From Paralichthys olivaceus (taxonomy: Eukaryota; Chordata; Actinopteri; Pleuronectiformes; Paralichthyidae): DNA of 64,000 nt. Shown in pieces: positions 12,501-24,400 of the stretch. The stretch lies in the NCBI RefSeq assembly GCF_024713975.1, contig NC_091100.1:15570001-15634000 (forward strand), given 5' to 3'. Below the pieces are notes generated by a model, which saw nothing but the letters and a program-made list of their open reading frames with translations, was not told where the DNA came from and made no database searches. Each line of letters starts with the position of its first letter. Positions within the stretch are counted from its first letter, which is position 1. Position numbers and translations under genes: made by a program.

Positions 12501-12821
12501 CTTCTTTTCTTTGATGTTTTGTAACCTTGTTTTTAATCGTCCAATTAATGAAACACTTTGTAATAGCTGATTTGAAATGTGCTATAATTTATAATAAACA
12601 CAATTTCCCCCTGGGATCAATAAAGTATTTCTGATTATGATTATGATAGAAACAATGTTTTTTTCATTACTAGTTAACTCATGATAATCATTGTACACAT
12701 GTTCAACAAAGCACAGACGTTTACCTCTTTTAAACTTACCTACCGGCTTGCTGCAGGTAGAAAGGAGGCAGAATGAAGCAAGAACAAAAATTGACAGACC
12801 AAAAAAAGTCATATTTTGCAT
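9554..12821 (-). CDS. pglyrp2: Peptidoglycan recognition protein 2 (N-acetylmuramoyl-L-alanine amidase)
   Basis: Four coding exons on the minus strand: 12821-12740, 12199-11339, 10901-10691 and 9854-9554. They join in frame to 1455 nt, or 484 residues. Residues 1-23 form a hydrophobic signal peptide (MQNMTFFGLSIFVLASFCLL). Residues 28-314 are the long N-terminal region typical of PGLYRP2/PGRP-L. The C-terminal PGRP/amidase domain starts near residue 315 (DCPQIIRRCQWGA). Zinc ligands appear intact: His347 or His348 (FLYVHHTY), His459 and Cys467 (IHGHRQ...NTSCPG). The His459-Cys467 spacing of 8 equals that of human H522/C530, so a catalytically active secreted amidase that removes the stem peptide from muramic acid is expected. 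Cys356 and Cys362 probably form the conserved disulfide. An in-frame ATG at 12869 lies 16 codons upstream, but ATG 12821 directly precedes the signal peptide and has a purine at -3. The last intron holds a long tetranucleotide array. Confidence 0.95.
10105..10665. repeat. Degenerate CCTA/CCAA tetranucleotide array inside pglyrp2
   Basis: About 560 bp in the last pglyrp2 intron (9855-10690), made of TACC, CTAC and AACC repeats. Longer phrases recur: CTATTATTACTAACTTACCT, ACCAAATAACTCACCAACC and CAGCCTGTCTACCTACC return three or four times, so the array has a second-level unit of roughly 110-180 bp. Confidence 0.85.
12425..12650 (+). repeat. Retroelement-type 3' tail fragment in pglyrp2 intron 1
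   Basis: The phrases GAAACACTTTGTAATAGCTG and AATTTCCCCCTGGGATCAAT, followed by AAAGTATTTCTGATTATGAT, resemble tails of LINE/SINE-like fish repeats. The left limit is uncertain. Confidence 0.45.
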
Positions 12822-15050
12822 CTCCAAGTTGTTGCCTCCAAACAGAAAATCAGAGAGTCTGGCTTTCACTCAGTTAAATGAACAAAACTAAACTCTGTGT
12901 TTGTGTAAGTGTACGTGCATGATTGTGGTTATGTGACCCACTAGAGGATAGTTCTCTGTGTACACTCCAAATATTGATTTAGCCTAAAGTTAAAGTGGGT
13001 CATGGGCTGCCCAGGAAGGTTTATTATAAATCATATAAATCAGGACTTTTTCTAAAATTATATTGGGTTGTTAGTCTTTCCTCAGATGTTACACGGCCTT
13101 CTAAAGATTAATTGTACAATATGACGTCTACACAGATCAATGGATGCCAAAGCAGATTAAAGGTTAATATTTATTTTTCGTTGAATGCAGGGGGGATTAC
13201 TGTCAAACAGAACAGTCCTGACTTGAGGTTTTGAACAACAAAGCTGGTTTGACAAAACTGCTGCCAAAATGTAAATATGCAGCCATTATAACTGAATCGA
13301 AATTAAGAAAATACCACACTACTTTTAAAGTAAACAGTAATAACATGAACTTGTTTAGTGTAGGTTCCTCAGAGACATTAGATTACAAGTGGGACAAACT
13401 CATGAAAATGTATTTTCATTTCAAAACACAAGCTTTTGTTTATGATAGCCTATTAATAGTTTAGCCTATATACAATAAGTTGTAGGTTAAGTTAGTAATG
13501 TCAAGTAAAAAAAAAACCTCTTAATTTGAAAAAGAATGCATTTTGGAAATTTATTTTGAATAAATTACAACTGTATAAATTATGAAAAATATGTTGAATT
13601 TAAAATGTTCTACTCCCTTGCCTCGATTTCATTATCTTTTATCTATTTGATCATGTTTTACCCCACTTTGATATATTATTTTAAGAAAATTATTTTAGTT
13701 GTTGTATTAATCTGTTTTACATGTTTGAAGAAAGTACTGATGTTTTGCTGTATAGGATACTGCAAATGTAAAATGTATGGAAAGCAGCAAGGGAAGAGGA
13801 GTCATTTGTTCAAGAGAAGGATAATAAACACATCACTGAGCTCTTGTTTCTGTGAACCACAAATGTGTGATGGACGGAATATCGGACTAATGTCACAGTT
13901 GAGTTTAGTTCCATCTAAACCTATAAGGTTGTAATGTACGGTATCACACAATGGAGATTAAGTGCCACTTAAAGGGAAAAGAAATCTAAGAATAAAGTCA
14001 TAATGTTATGAGAATAAAGTCATAATTTTAGAGTGCATGTAATTTTAGAAGATCAGCCTGTCGCCTGCATTAAGAAGGAATGTGGATCATCTTAAATTAT
14101 TCTTTAGAATAGTTTTACAAATAATGAAATATGAAATATATCAGGCTCATCAGCACCACATTATCATAAGACTTTGAAAAGAGTGTGTCTGTGTCAATTC
14201 TGAAGAAGTCACACAGACTTGCAGGAAATAGCTTCTTCTGTGGAAGAGGAAAATGTTTTGTTAGTGATCCACTGTAAAACTATTGCATGATATGTCTGTG
14301 TGTTATTCAAATTAGTTTGTAGTTTCTCAAAAGTGGAAATCCAACAAGCATGAGTTCTCCTTGCTGCTTATTTCTTAAAAATGTTTTTTCTTTTCTCTCA
14401 TAATTTTATATAAGACATTGACTTTATTCTTGTAATATAATGACTTCTTTCTCGTTTGATAATGACTTTATTCTCGAAATCCCAGAATTGTAGTTTCCTC
14501 AGTGTGAATCCCATTTTTTAATATATATATCTGCCAATATATTGGTATTGACAGTTTCTTTACTCCCTTATTTTGCCATCGGCCACCAAAAATTAATTTT
14601 GGTGGTATTCTAAAAATATTGAAACTGTCAGCTTAATGCGGCCATGCTTGAACCAGTCTGACAGTTTCTCCTAAGTTTATTTAACACCATAGGAATAAGA
14701 CTTGGCGTTACATAAAACAGAACAAACATATTTAGAACTGCAATGGTAAGTTAACAAATGAATAAAAAATCTAAACGAATAAATTAACTAAATGTTTTCA
14801 TAGTATAAGCATATATTATATAAATAATATATATACACAGATATAAGTGTTTATTCATAGCCTATATTTGTGTATAACATCTCTTTATGTGGACACTCAT
14901 GCCTGAAGGCTGCAGTATTAATGTGTTATCATGTAAAAGTACTGATAATTGCTGTGTACATTAATACACGGTTCAAAATGTACTTATATACAGCTTTAAG
15001 TGTGTAATAATGTTTATATACTGCATATAAATGGGACTGTACAAAGCAGA
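12822..15050. other. Divergent intergenic region between pglyrp2 and mcoln1
   Basis: About 2.2 kb of AT-rich DNA between two genes transcribed away from each other. No credible coding exon was found. A foldback-like repeat lies at 13988-14477, and a run of ATAT-rich sequence occupies 14800-14890. A clear TATA box for pglyrp2 was not identified. Confidence 0.55.
13988..14477. repeat. Foldback-like element with AATAAAGTCATAA repeats at both ends
   Basis: The left end (13988-14030) has two tandem copies of AGAATAAAGTCATAAT. The right end (14416-14477) has inverted copies, TTGACTTTATTCTTGTAATA and ATAATGACTTTATTCTCG. About 390 bp lies between. This arrangement suggests a palindromic non-autonomous element; the family is not assigned. 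Confidence 0.65.
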
Positions 15051-15095
15051 GTCGCTTCGGGCTCTCGGTGAATCTGTTTTGAGCTCCGGCTGCCA

Positions 15096-15105
15096 GTCAC
15101 GTGGT
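15096..15105 (+). promoter_or_regulatory. CLEAR / TFEB-type E-box 1
   Basis: GTCACGTGGT matches the CLEAR consensus GTCACGTGAC at 8 of 10 positions, including the full CACGTG core and the GT flank. It lies about 190 bp upstream of the mcoln1 start codon. Confidence 0.65.
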
Positions 15106-15109
15106 GTCG

Positions 15110-15119
15110 GTCACATGAT
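15110..15119 (+). promoter_or_regulatory. CLEAR / TFEB-type E-box 2
   Basis: GTCACATGAT has the GTCA flank and the CACATG E-box variant accepted by MiT/TFE factors. It starts 14 bp after the first site, on the same face of a distance typical of paired sites. Weaker match than site 1. Confidence 0.45.
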
Positions 15120-15205
15120 GTGAGCGGAAGTCAGCACCGGCAGTGAGTGTGACAGAGCTGTGGACGGTCCGCTGCTCCACCGTGACGCCCTCAAACCCTT
15201 GTACC

Positions 15206-15226
15206 GCACACACACACACACACACA
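15206..15226 (+). repeat. CA dinucleotide repeat in mcoln1 5' UTR
   Basis: About ten CA units between the predicted transcription start and the ATG. Confidence 0.9.
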
Positions 15227-15289
15227 GAGAACAGCCGCTTTGAGCTCCAGCTGCGCGATCCACTCATCGTCTTTTAAAAAGTGGACTTC

Positions 15290-15409
15290 ATGGCCGCGAC
15301 AGGACTCCAGGACTCTCCAGGTAAACAACATTTCAACCTTTCTCTCGAGCTAACGCTGTCGCACAAGGAGACACTGTTGTTTTGCTCAGTGTGACACAGT
15401 GGTGGTGGT

Positions 15410-15450
<41 letters not shown>

Positions 15451-18400
15451 GATTCATTATTGTCACCTCGGTGTGTCTGTGAGGTTCAGGATCACGAAGT
15501 TATTCTGTCACCATCACGTTTTGGCTGTGGTGACTCCTCTGTGTTTTAGGTGTGTCTTTCTTTCCTCTTCACTGCTCCACAGGTCAAGACTTCACACACA
15601 CACAAAAACACAAAGGTTCGAAGAACATCACCTGTTGAGTGTCACCCGAGTAAAACTATGAAAAACCAGTGAGAGATTAGTATTAAATTATACTTTACTC
15701 CTTCAAATCCCTCCCCATAAGACCTAATGTCAGCCTGCACAGTTAGAGGTGTTTACTTTTCCTGATGCTGACTTTTCTAATCTTTTTTAATTAATTAATA
15801 TTCAGGACAGTAATGTATATATTGCAATGACAGCACTCATATTGAAGTAATGTCCAGTTAAAATAATGGGCGAGGATTGAGCAACATACACTTACAGTAG
15901 AACAAGCGTCAAACAAAAACAGAAAATAATGTAGAAAGTTATTAGTCTTGTAAATGTCAAATGGAGAATAACAAATCAAAATCAAACACACACTAAACAA
16001 AGAAGCACAATGCAAAACATAAAGGCACAGTGGCATTGGTCCTGGAATGAATGAAAGTGATACATTAGGACCTCTTGAACTCCCGTCAAGCACCTGAGGT
16101 TTATGGCTGAGTTCACTGTTGAGGTTTGATACCTGGTATCAGCAGCCATCAAGAGAGATTGATCAAGAGATTGCCGGTGTGGTTGTCCACACTAATATTC
16201 CATCCCCGAGAACTGAAGTCTTGCATATGATACATGTTGTCATTTTACTGTCTCCTGCATCTTAAATGAAGAAATGTAGATTTCTCAAACTAATATCAGT
16301 CAGAGGAAACAAGACACTCACAGATGCATTTTGGTTTCTCTGACCTTATGATGGGCATTTTTCAATCCCTGACGAAGTGTTTGGAATTGCAGAATCAGAT
16401 GACTGAACTTAAATACTACATCCAAGTCCTTGCCCTCATTTCAGAGGTCGCAGTGGTTGTGTGAATTGTTGGTCTAAAGGAGACTGTTTTTAAGCCTCTT
16501 TCCCAAAAAGAGCTGCTCCACCAAAATCAGCCCCCACCCAACAACAAACCTCCTGAAGTACATCCACAGGCCCTGACTCTGTCATGCATAATAACAGCTC
16601 TTTCATAAGCTCATCTTACGCATGGTTGCATCTGCAGTGTTTTGCAGGTTTGTGATTGTGGGGTAGATGAATTTTGACTGTGTCTCTGTGAGGGATTTGA
16701 CTTGAATGTGAAACATTCATATTACAAGAGAGTTTTTAAAATCAAGATCCACTTACAACCATTCTAAGGCAGTCAGATGTGGTTATGTGAGTAAAAGTTA
16801 CAAAGTGAATGTAAAAATAGCTATTTTCATACCGACTTGTGAATTTTAAGGAGCTATGAAGCTCACACATAATGGCTTCTTTGTGTAGCACCACACACAG
16901 TATGTGGGCAATAAGCTTCAAGTTAAAGGGTCAGTTGACCTTAATTACAAAAGCCTGGTCGTCTGTGTCTGGTGGCCATGCACATGCAGAAGTGTGTCAT
17001 CGGAAGTTTTCCTCCCATTTCAAATATAATTACTTTCCTTTAGAGGTGAACAGCAAAATGTATGTTTTGCTTAGTAATTTGAAATGAACTGAACATTTAA
17101 CATTCCCTCCACAAGGAGGTTATGTTTTTACCCCTGTCCATTTGTTTGTCTTCTGTTTGTTTGTTTGCGTGTGAGCAAGATTACACAAAAAACTCAACAC
17201 ATTTCCATGAACCTCGTCATGAGGGAGGAACCCATTAAATGTTGGTGTGGATCCAGGAATCTTTTTACAATCTTTTTTAACATTGCAAGAGGCATTTTTT
17301 AAATTTGTCAAAGGCTAATAGACAATCGAATTCATAGATCTATGAGTGTGTGACGTGAGTGTGAAACTTGGTGCTACATTTAAGGGGACTGTTGGACCAG
17401 GCTGGATGTAAACTCTACTGATTGCCATTCTAGTTGAGAAGTGAATGGTAAATGGACTTTTCTTCTTAGGCTTATTGATCACTCAAATCATTTTACAGTA
17501 GAAGCATTCACTTATTCACACACACATTCATACAACATTTCTATTTGCAACACCTTTTCCATTACACACCATTTATGCACTATCAGCATTACCATCAGCA
17601 CTATTACTATCTTGTCCGAGGAGATTTCAGAAAGCAAACTGGAGAAGCCAACGATTGAATCACAGACATTCTGGTTAGTGGAAAACCTTTTCTACTTTCT
17701 ACTTTTGGAATTGCTGTTTTTAAAAGATATCACCTCCTTCTTACAAATAACCTAGAACGTATTTATCAGAAGATAATCTTTTTTGTATTTAAGATGTTTG
17801 CATCAGTTTGTGTATACCTGGGACGTTGGACTCTCTGTCTGTGGGTGGCCTTCGGCTGTGGACTGCCAGACTAGATCCAGGCACTGATATCAAGTTGTTG
17901 ACAGATTGAAAGGATTTAGTTTGACAGAGAGTTGGCTACATCGGTATTTCTGCCAACGCTCTTCCGGCGGCAAACCGGAAAAGCCAGATATTTTTTTTAG
18001 AGAGCAATTCAGCTTAAGCTGTGCTGTCGAACATGGCAGCACGGCCGGCGGCTCGCACCCACTTTTGTTTGCCCGATTGCTATCTGCCGAGACGATCGAC
18101 ACACTGATCAAAGATATGTGGGCACTTGCTCTCTGCACCTACTGTCAACAGGAAATGTTAAGTGGATGAATTATTTTAGCTGTTTTTCATTCTTCTCACC
18201 AACACACGCAACCCCTGTCAAAGCTAGGGCACCTCACCTGCCTTGGCCGTAGCCAAGTTAATTGCTATGCTGTCGCTCTCGGCTAATTTAGTCGAAGTCA
18301 AGTGCTTGTATGGATGTTATTCATATAACCTTAAGGCTTGTGTTTTACTACATGATGAGAATGCACAGGGTGTGATTATTAAAACCTAAACCTTTGAGAA

Positions 18401-21400
18401 TCTTATCTCCACTTTCTTGAAGTCGTACTACAAGTATGACTGCATATATGAAAAAAGTATTTTGTGGCTTTAGAGGGAGCAAAGTCTCAAGTGATGTCAC
18501 TTATCCACCATCTCTCTCCACATTTGCATGTCTATGAGCCCTTTGTGTGTGTGGGATTGTGTTTCAGGGTTAAAAAAATGCATGTAAAAAGAATTTCCCC
18601 TTGAGGGATCTATAAAGTATCTCTTCTTCTCCTTAAGTTGACATTGGTTTGGTCTGAAAACATCTGGGTGTGAACTAACCCGAGCTCTGTATCTAAACCA
18701 ACCAACAAAGATGAATCACAGAGCTGGAACCTGCGATCACTCCAAAATGGATCGACTGGTCCTTTAAATTACACTGGAAAAGTTCAACATGATGAAGTAA
18801 TGCTTTCTGATGCTCTTAAATGTTGGCTTACTTAAATGGGCTAGACCATTAAACACTAATCAATAAGTTTCACAACATATTTTTGATAAATAGCAATTCA
18901 ACTAAAGCTTCTGCTTGTATTGTGTAAGTTAGAACATATAACACGTAATTGATCTACCTCAGATTTGTAATTTGTATAGCTATCTCTCAAGTGTTTCATA
19001 GTGTCATTTTCTCTTCATATAGAAGAATTTAGAACCAAAACCTTCACTCAGGAGCGAATAGCTGTCTTAAATTTTAAAATAAATGTAGACATGTGACATT
19101 TACTGGGATGATTATCAATATTAGACTAATAAGAACATTATTAGCACATCCCTGTAATAAGCTCATGAAGCAGAATCACAGGATAACTGTTTTGAGTAAA
19201 ACACATAACGTTACCTCTAATGCTATCAGAACCGTTCTCTACTGAAATTATTGAGATTTATGTGTTGTGGATTTGTATGTAACTAATAAAAGGAACTCCT
19301 CTCTTTTAGTTACAGTTGCTGAACTGGTCCTCTCTCAAACTAAATTGAATAACACCATGTTGAAAAACTGAAAAATCCATTTGTTTGATTGCTTGAATCC
19401 GTAATGTTTCTGCAGAAGGTTCCTCTGTTTACAGTTTGTGCTGACTAATACTGAACACGAGTAGAGTGTTCCTCCTGTTTCACTTCTTATTTCCATGGGA
19501 CAGCTCTGCCAAGCTGTTGTTTGTTCTGCTGACTTATTGTGCTTGTTGAGTTTGGAGTTAACCTGACTCAGCGATTCATCGGACCATACCATGCTGACTT
19601 TAACAACATAGTAAGAAAAGTTCCTCAAATCTTGCTGAATATCATCAGTCATGTCATGTTTTCAGTCGTTTGCTGATTGTGAGTGAACAAACTGCGTGAC
19701 CCTATTGTTCCTGGTCTAGTCAGCTGAAGCATGTGACAGCATGATAAGCCTACCCTGTGATTTGTGGTTTTCTATTTGGTACGGTCAATTCCTGCAGAGA
19801 CATGACACACTGACCTGTTTTGTTTCCGACCATAAATGACCTGTTCTGGAAGCTTAGTCACGCATTTTAATCATGGTTAATTTGACTAGTCTGGTCATCT
19901 GGGAATGTTTGACTGAGCCCATATGAGAATACAGCAAGAAATTGTCTGAAGAATTCCCCATAAAAACCCCCGGAAGAATGGAAATATGGAAAACGAGGTG
20001 CCATACATGTAGAAGACGCTAATGAAGGCTTGGAAAGACAATGGCAATTGAGAGCTTTTGGTGGTAAGGGCAGGCGCCAACGTCAATGTGCTAAAAACAT
20101 GTGATATCTGCAGCTGAATGTATGCATCATGTTCTGCCTCCTGAGTGCTCTACCCAGAGGCCACTTCTCAACTGGGCGCTTGAGATTGTCCTGTTTTTTT
20201 TTATTTAATACAATTTAGTCAAAAAGATAACTAAAAAGTCTTGAATATAATCCACAAAAGTCTTATTTGTTCTCTTGCCAGTAGTTGTTTTAGTGTGTTT
20301 TTATATCCGATCACAGGCTGTTGATGAGATACATCACACACAGATAAACTCAAAGTGGGGTCATTGACTCAGTGCAGAGTTTCACTCTGTAGAATCAGAC
20401 ATTTGCCACTTGTGCAGGAATGGCACACTTCCTCATTGAATAATCAAAAGAACACAATAAGGAAACACTACACTGTCGGTGCAAGAAACAACACATCAGT
20501 GTAAATTCTACAGAAAACCTCAAATATCTTCAGAAATACTGTTACACCTTGGATTTTGGAAAAAGCCCAAACAAAAGTTTTTAATCTTATTTAAATGCCC
20601 TTTTTATAATGCTCTGGAGTTCATTTTGTAGAAAGACACTTTATGTCTAAAATGGTTTTATCAGTATTTATCTATGTAACTTCATACATAACATACTCAG
20701 TATCTTAGATCCATCAGCTCTTGATTGACTATCCTGCTACAACCAGTCATCAGCTACTATGATGTCTCAGTAACTCACGCTTTGGAAAATATTGTTGGGT
20801 TGAAATACATATACAGGTATATGCCTATCAGCTTTTCAATCAAAATTTAACCTTGACTTCAGATCATTTGTCATATTTAAAAGTGAAGAAGGACATTTTT
20901 AACCCTCTAAAGACAAAACAATTCATCATTACTATATTTGTGTCCAACACTGATTCCCACTAGTTTTAGCATTGGAGTGACAGAGGTTAAATCACATGTG
21001 TAGCTGAGTTTAGCACATGTTCTTAGTGCCAAAGAGAAGTAAAGTCATCCACAGTGAGAGACAGAGAGATGATGTCAGGCTGAGGTGAAAGCACAGAAAG
21101 CTGAAGACAAACTCTTCAGACTCCGGCACACTTGTGGTGCTGACAGGACGCTGTCGCTGGAAGTGAGAAGGAGGTGTTGAGTGGAGTCAAGTTTTTCAGG
21201 AAATGACTTGATTAGTGCTCAGCACTTTGGAAACCCATTTAAATTCATGCTGAGGCAGTTATTATAGTCACAGCTGTAGTCTCTTGGGCTCTTTCTTCTT
21301 GATATATATATATATATGGATATGAATGCTGGATATGAATGCTGCCATCATGCTCATTTGGAGCCAGAGTCATCACAGTAGCATGGTCTCACCGATATAC

Positions 21401-24400
21401 ACACTCAACCAATCGTGAGTCTCAGCTGTTAATCGTGATGTTTTACTCTGTTTTATAGCATCAAATAACTAATTCAAACCAAACTTACCATACAAATGTA
21501 TATTTAGAATGACTTAAAACCAAAGAAATCATCTTTGAGAAAACTGTATTTGACGTGTACTTTGACTTTTTATGTCCATGTCCTATCAACTAAAAAAGCC
21601 TAGTTCTATATTTATTCAGTAATTCTTATATTTTAAATGAGATTCATTTCTTCATAGATCTAAATTTTCATGAGCCTGACTGAGAAAGTAAACATTTGCT
21701 TATTTTTTTCCTCTAGAGCAAAAAAGCCTGTCCTGCTCGGTGACACACTATGGCTCCACAGACAGCAGCGGCGAGCATGAGAGCAACAGTCATGGCAACA
21801 ACCATACCAACCATCAGTGTCCCACAGCAGGAGCAGGTCAATGGGTCGTGGCTGACCAGGGAGAGGAGGCCCTTCGCAGGAAGCTGAAATACTTCTTCAT
21901 GAGTCCTTGTGATAAATATCACGCCAAGGGCCGCAAGCCATTTAAGCTGGGCCTGCAGCTGCTCAAGATCATCATTGTCACAGCTCAGGTCAGTATCTTG
22001 CCCACAGCTGTCAGGGACAATTTGGGGTTCAGTATCTTGCCCAAGGGAACTTTGGCACACAGAATGAGCGCCACAGGGATCGAACTGCCAAATTTCTAGT
22101 GAGAGGACAACCTGCTGTAACTCCTGAGCCAAAGCTGCCTCTGTCCTATCTCCTCCAAGTGACATGTCTCACCTGCCCCCCCGCCCTCTTCACTGCAGTT
22201 GGTGCTGTTTGGCCTCAGTAACCAGGTGGTGGTGACCTTCAAGGAGGAGAACACGATGACCTTCAAGCATCTCTTCCTCAAAGACTACGATGAGTCCTCA
22301 GACGACTCCTTTGCGGTTTACACGCAGAGGAATGTCTATGACCACATCTTCTACACCGTGGAGAAGGTAAGCTCTGAGACAGATGGACAGCTGCTTAAAT
22401 ATATTAAACTACACTGCTCTAACTTTTATTTCTCAGTTTGAAACTAGAGTGTCACTCAATAGAGCAAATAACTTCACCAAGGCCCAAATGTTTTCTCATA
22501 AAACCACATTTAATTTAATTAGATCCAGATTTGTATGTGGATCTGAACCAAAACGGACACACTCTTAGATATCAGTCCCCTAAATATGTCAGATTTTTTA
22601 AGATCCATGAATTATTTTCTGAGAAATCAACTAAAATTTAAAAAAATCTTGAAATTTAAAGTGAAACAAATACTCTTGGATCTGCCCACTGATCCAAGTC
22701 GGTGCCAAAATGTAATTGTGTTTGTGTCTGTGTTTTCATGCCAAACAGCCAACGTACCTGACATTGACTGTAAGCCAACTAGGAAAAGCAGAAGCACTGA
22801 TTCTGTCGGTCTGTTTTTGCCTGTGTTCAGCTCATCTTCTCACCAAACTCACCAGAAGGCTCTCCTCTCTGTGTTATGTTTCCTCAAGTCTTTTTTCATC
22901 TCAACTCTGTGTTTATGAGGCAGATTCTTGAAGCCACAAGATTTTTCTCTTCATTATTCTCCTCTCCTCGTCCCTCCAGTATCTGGCCTTACCGGAGACC
23001 ACAGTGGGACGCTACGCATACGTGTACGATGTTGGCGTGAATGGCAGCGCGCTCTCCCTCTGCCAGCAGTACTACAAGAAGGGACGCATCGACCCAGCCA
23101 ACGACACTTTCAATATAGACCCCCACATCTCCACAGGTACATGAACTACACTTTACCACATGATTAACACTGGTCAGTGTTAGAAGCTCTCTGCTCCCAC
23201 CTCTGTATTGTGCTAATGTGGGAACTGCCTCTGTCCATGACAAGCTGTTGATTCTATGATAAGTGCTGGGAGCTGTAGCAGAGCTTTGTTACAGCATTTA
23301 TGCGAGAGTTCATGTGCACAGGCAGTGTTTGTTGCATGTGTTTTAATATGTCAAACAATTCCCGTCATGAATGTTGTTGCGTACCCTCAGAGTTTCTTAC
23401 TTCCTCTTGTAACAATTGTTTGAGTCCGATTTTAACAAACTAAGAGGAAGCGAGTTCAGCTGTGGAAACAACCTCACTTTTAGATATTTCTATAACTTAT
23501 ACCGCATTGTATTTCTGTCTGATCTGTTACATCTAATATTGCTGACAAGATTTCATGTTGTTTTTATATTGTCTTCTGTACAAACTGCAAAATGCCAGAG
23601 ATCAGAAATTCTGATGTTTCCCCTGTCTTTGATTGAAACTTCAGCATATGCCAGTATTACCTCAGCAGGACACTTCTCTGCCTGTTCTTTATCCTCTGCA
23701 GACTGTGTAGGTGTGAACCCTCTGTCCATGCCTCCGTCTTCACTCAGCAGCAGCTACAAGAACTTTACGCTCAAGTTCCACAAGTAAGGCTTCATTTTTT
23801 TCATTGGCTTCTGCTTCTCCTTGTTTGGCCTCCGCCGCTGATATGACATTAAACAAGTCACCTGTATCTCTGCTGCACACACAGAGGTATACGCATAGTT
23901 TGCTGTGTTGATTCACATGTTACTGATAATTGTCAAATATCAAATATAGCTTCTGTGTCTGAAAACATAAAAATCTTCCTCTTGAACTCTTAAAAAAGTA
24001 TTTGATTATTTTCAAGTTATGAATAAAAAACCCACATATACAATTTAAAACCTTCTTCACTGAATTAACCAATGCAAATACATTACATTGCATTTAACAC
24101 ATCAAATAATTGTATGCTTGACTTATAAAGCAACCTCTTACACTCTTGTATTGGACAGCATACAGTACTGTACCTGAAGGTCTTTCATTTTCTTTTACTT
24201 TTACCAGCAAAATTTAAAATGTGTTAGTACCTTCAAACTTATATTCTCATTTTAGCTGCACTGATATAACTTTACTGAAGGTGATGATGATCACATTGAT
24301 GAGCCACAATCAATCTATTGTAAATGATGCCTCCTGTCAGATACTGTAAGTAAACAGAGTGAGCAACAGTAACTGCTTTGGTCCCATTTAAACAGCTTCT

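Larger units (their letters stand above)
15050..15289 (+). promoter_or_regulatory. mcoln1 promoter and 5' UTR
   Basis: A locally GC- and CpG-rich stretch directly before the mcoln1 ATG. It holds two CLEAR-like E-boxes, an ETS-type AGCGGAAGTC (15123-15132), no TATA box, and a CA repeat (15206-15226) in the presumed 5' UTR. This is the layout of a housekeeping promoter. Confidence 0.6.

Noticed and set aside
12822..12869. Upstream in-frame ATG (12869) for pglyrp2
   Set aside because: It would place 16 mostly polar residues before the signal peptide; ATG 12821 gives a normal secretory start.
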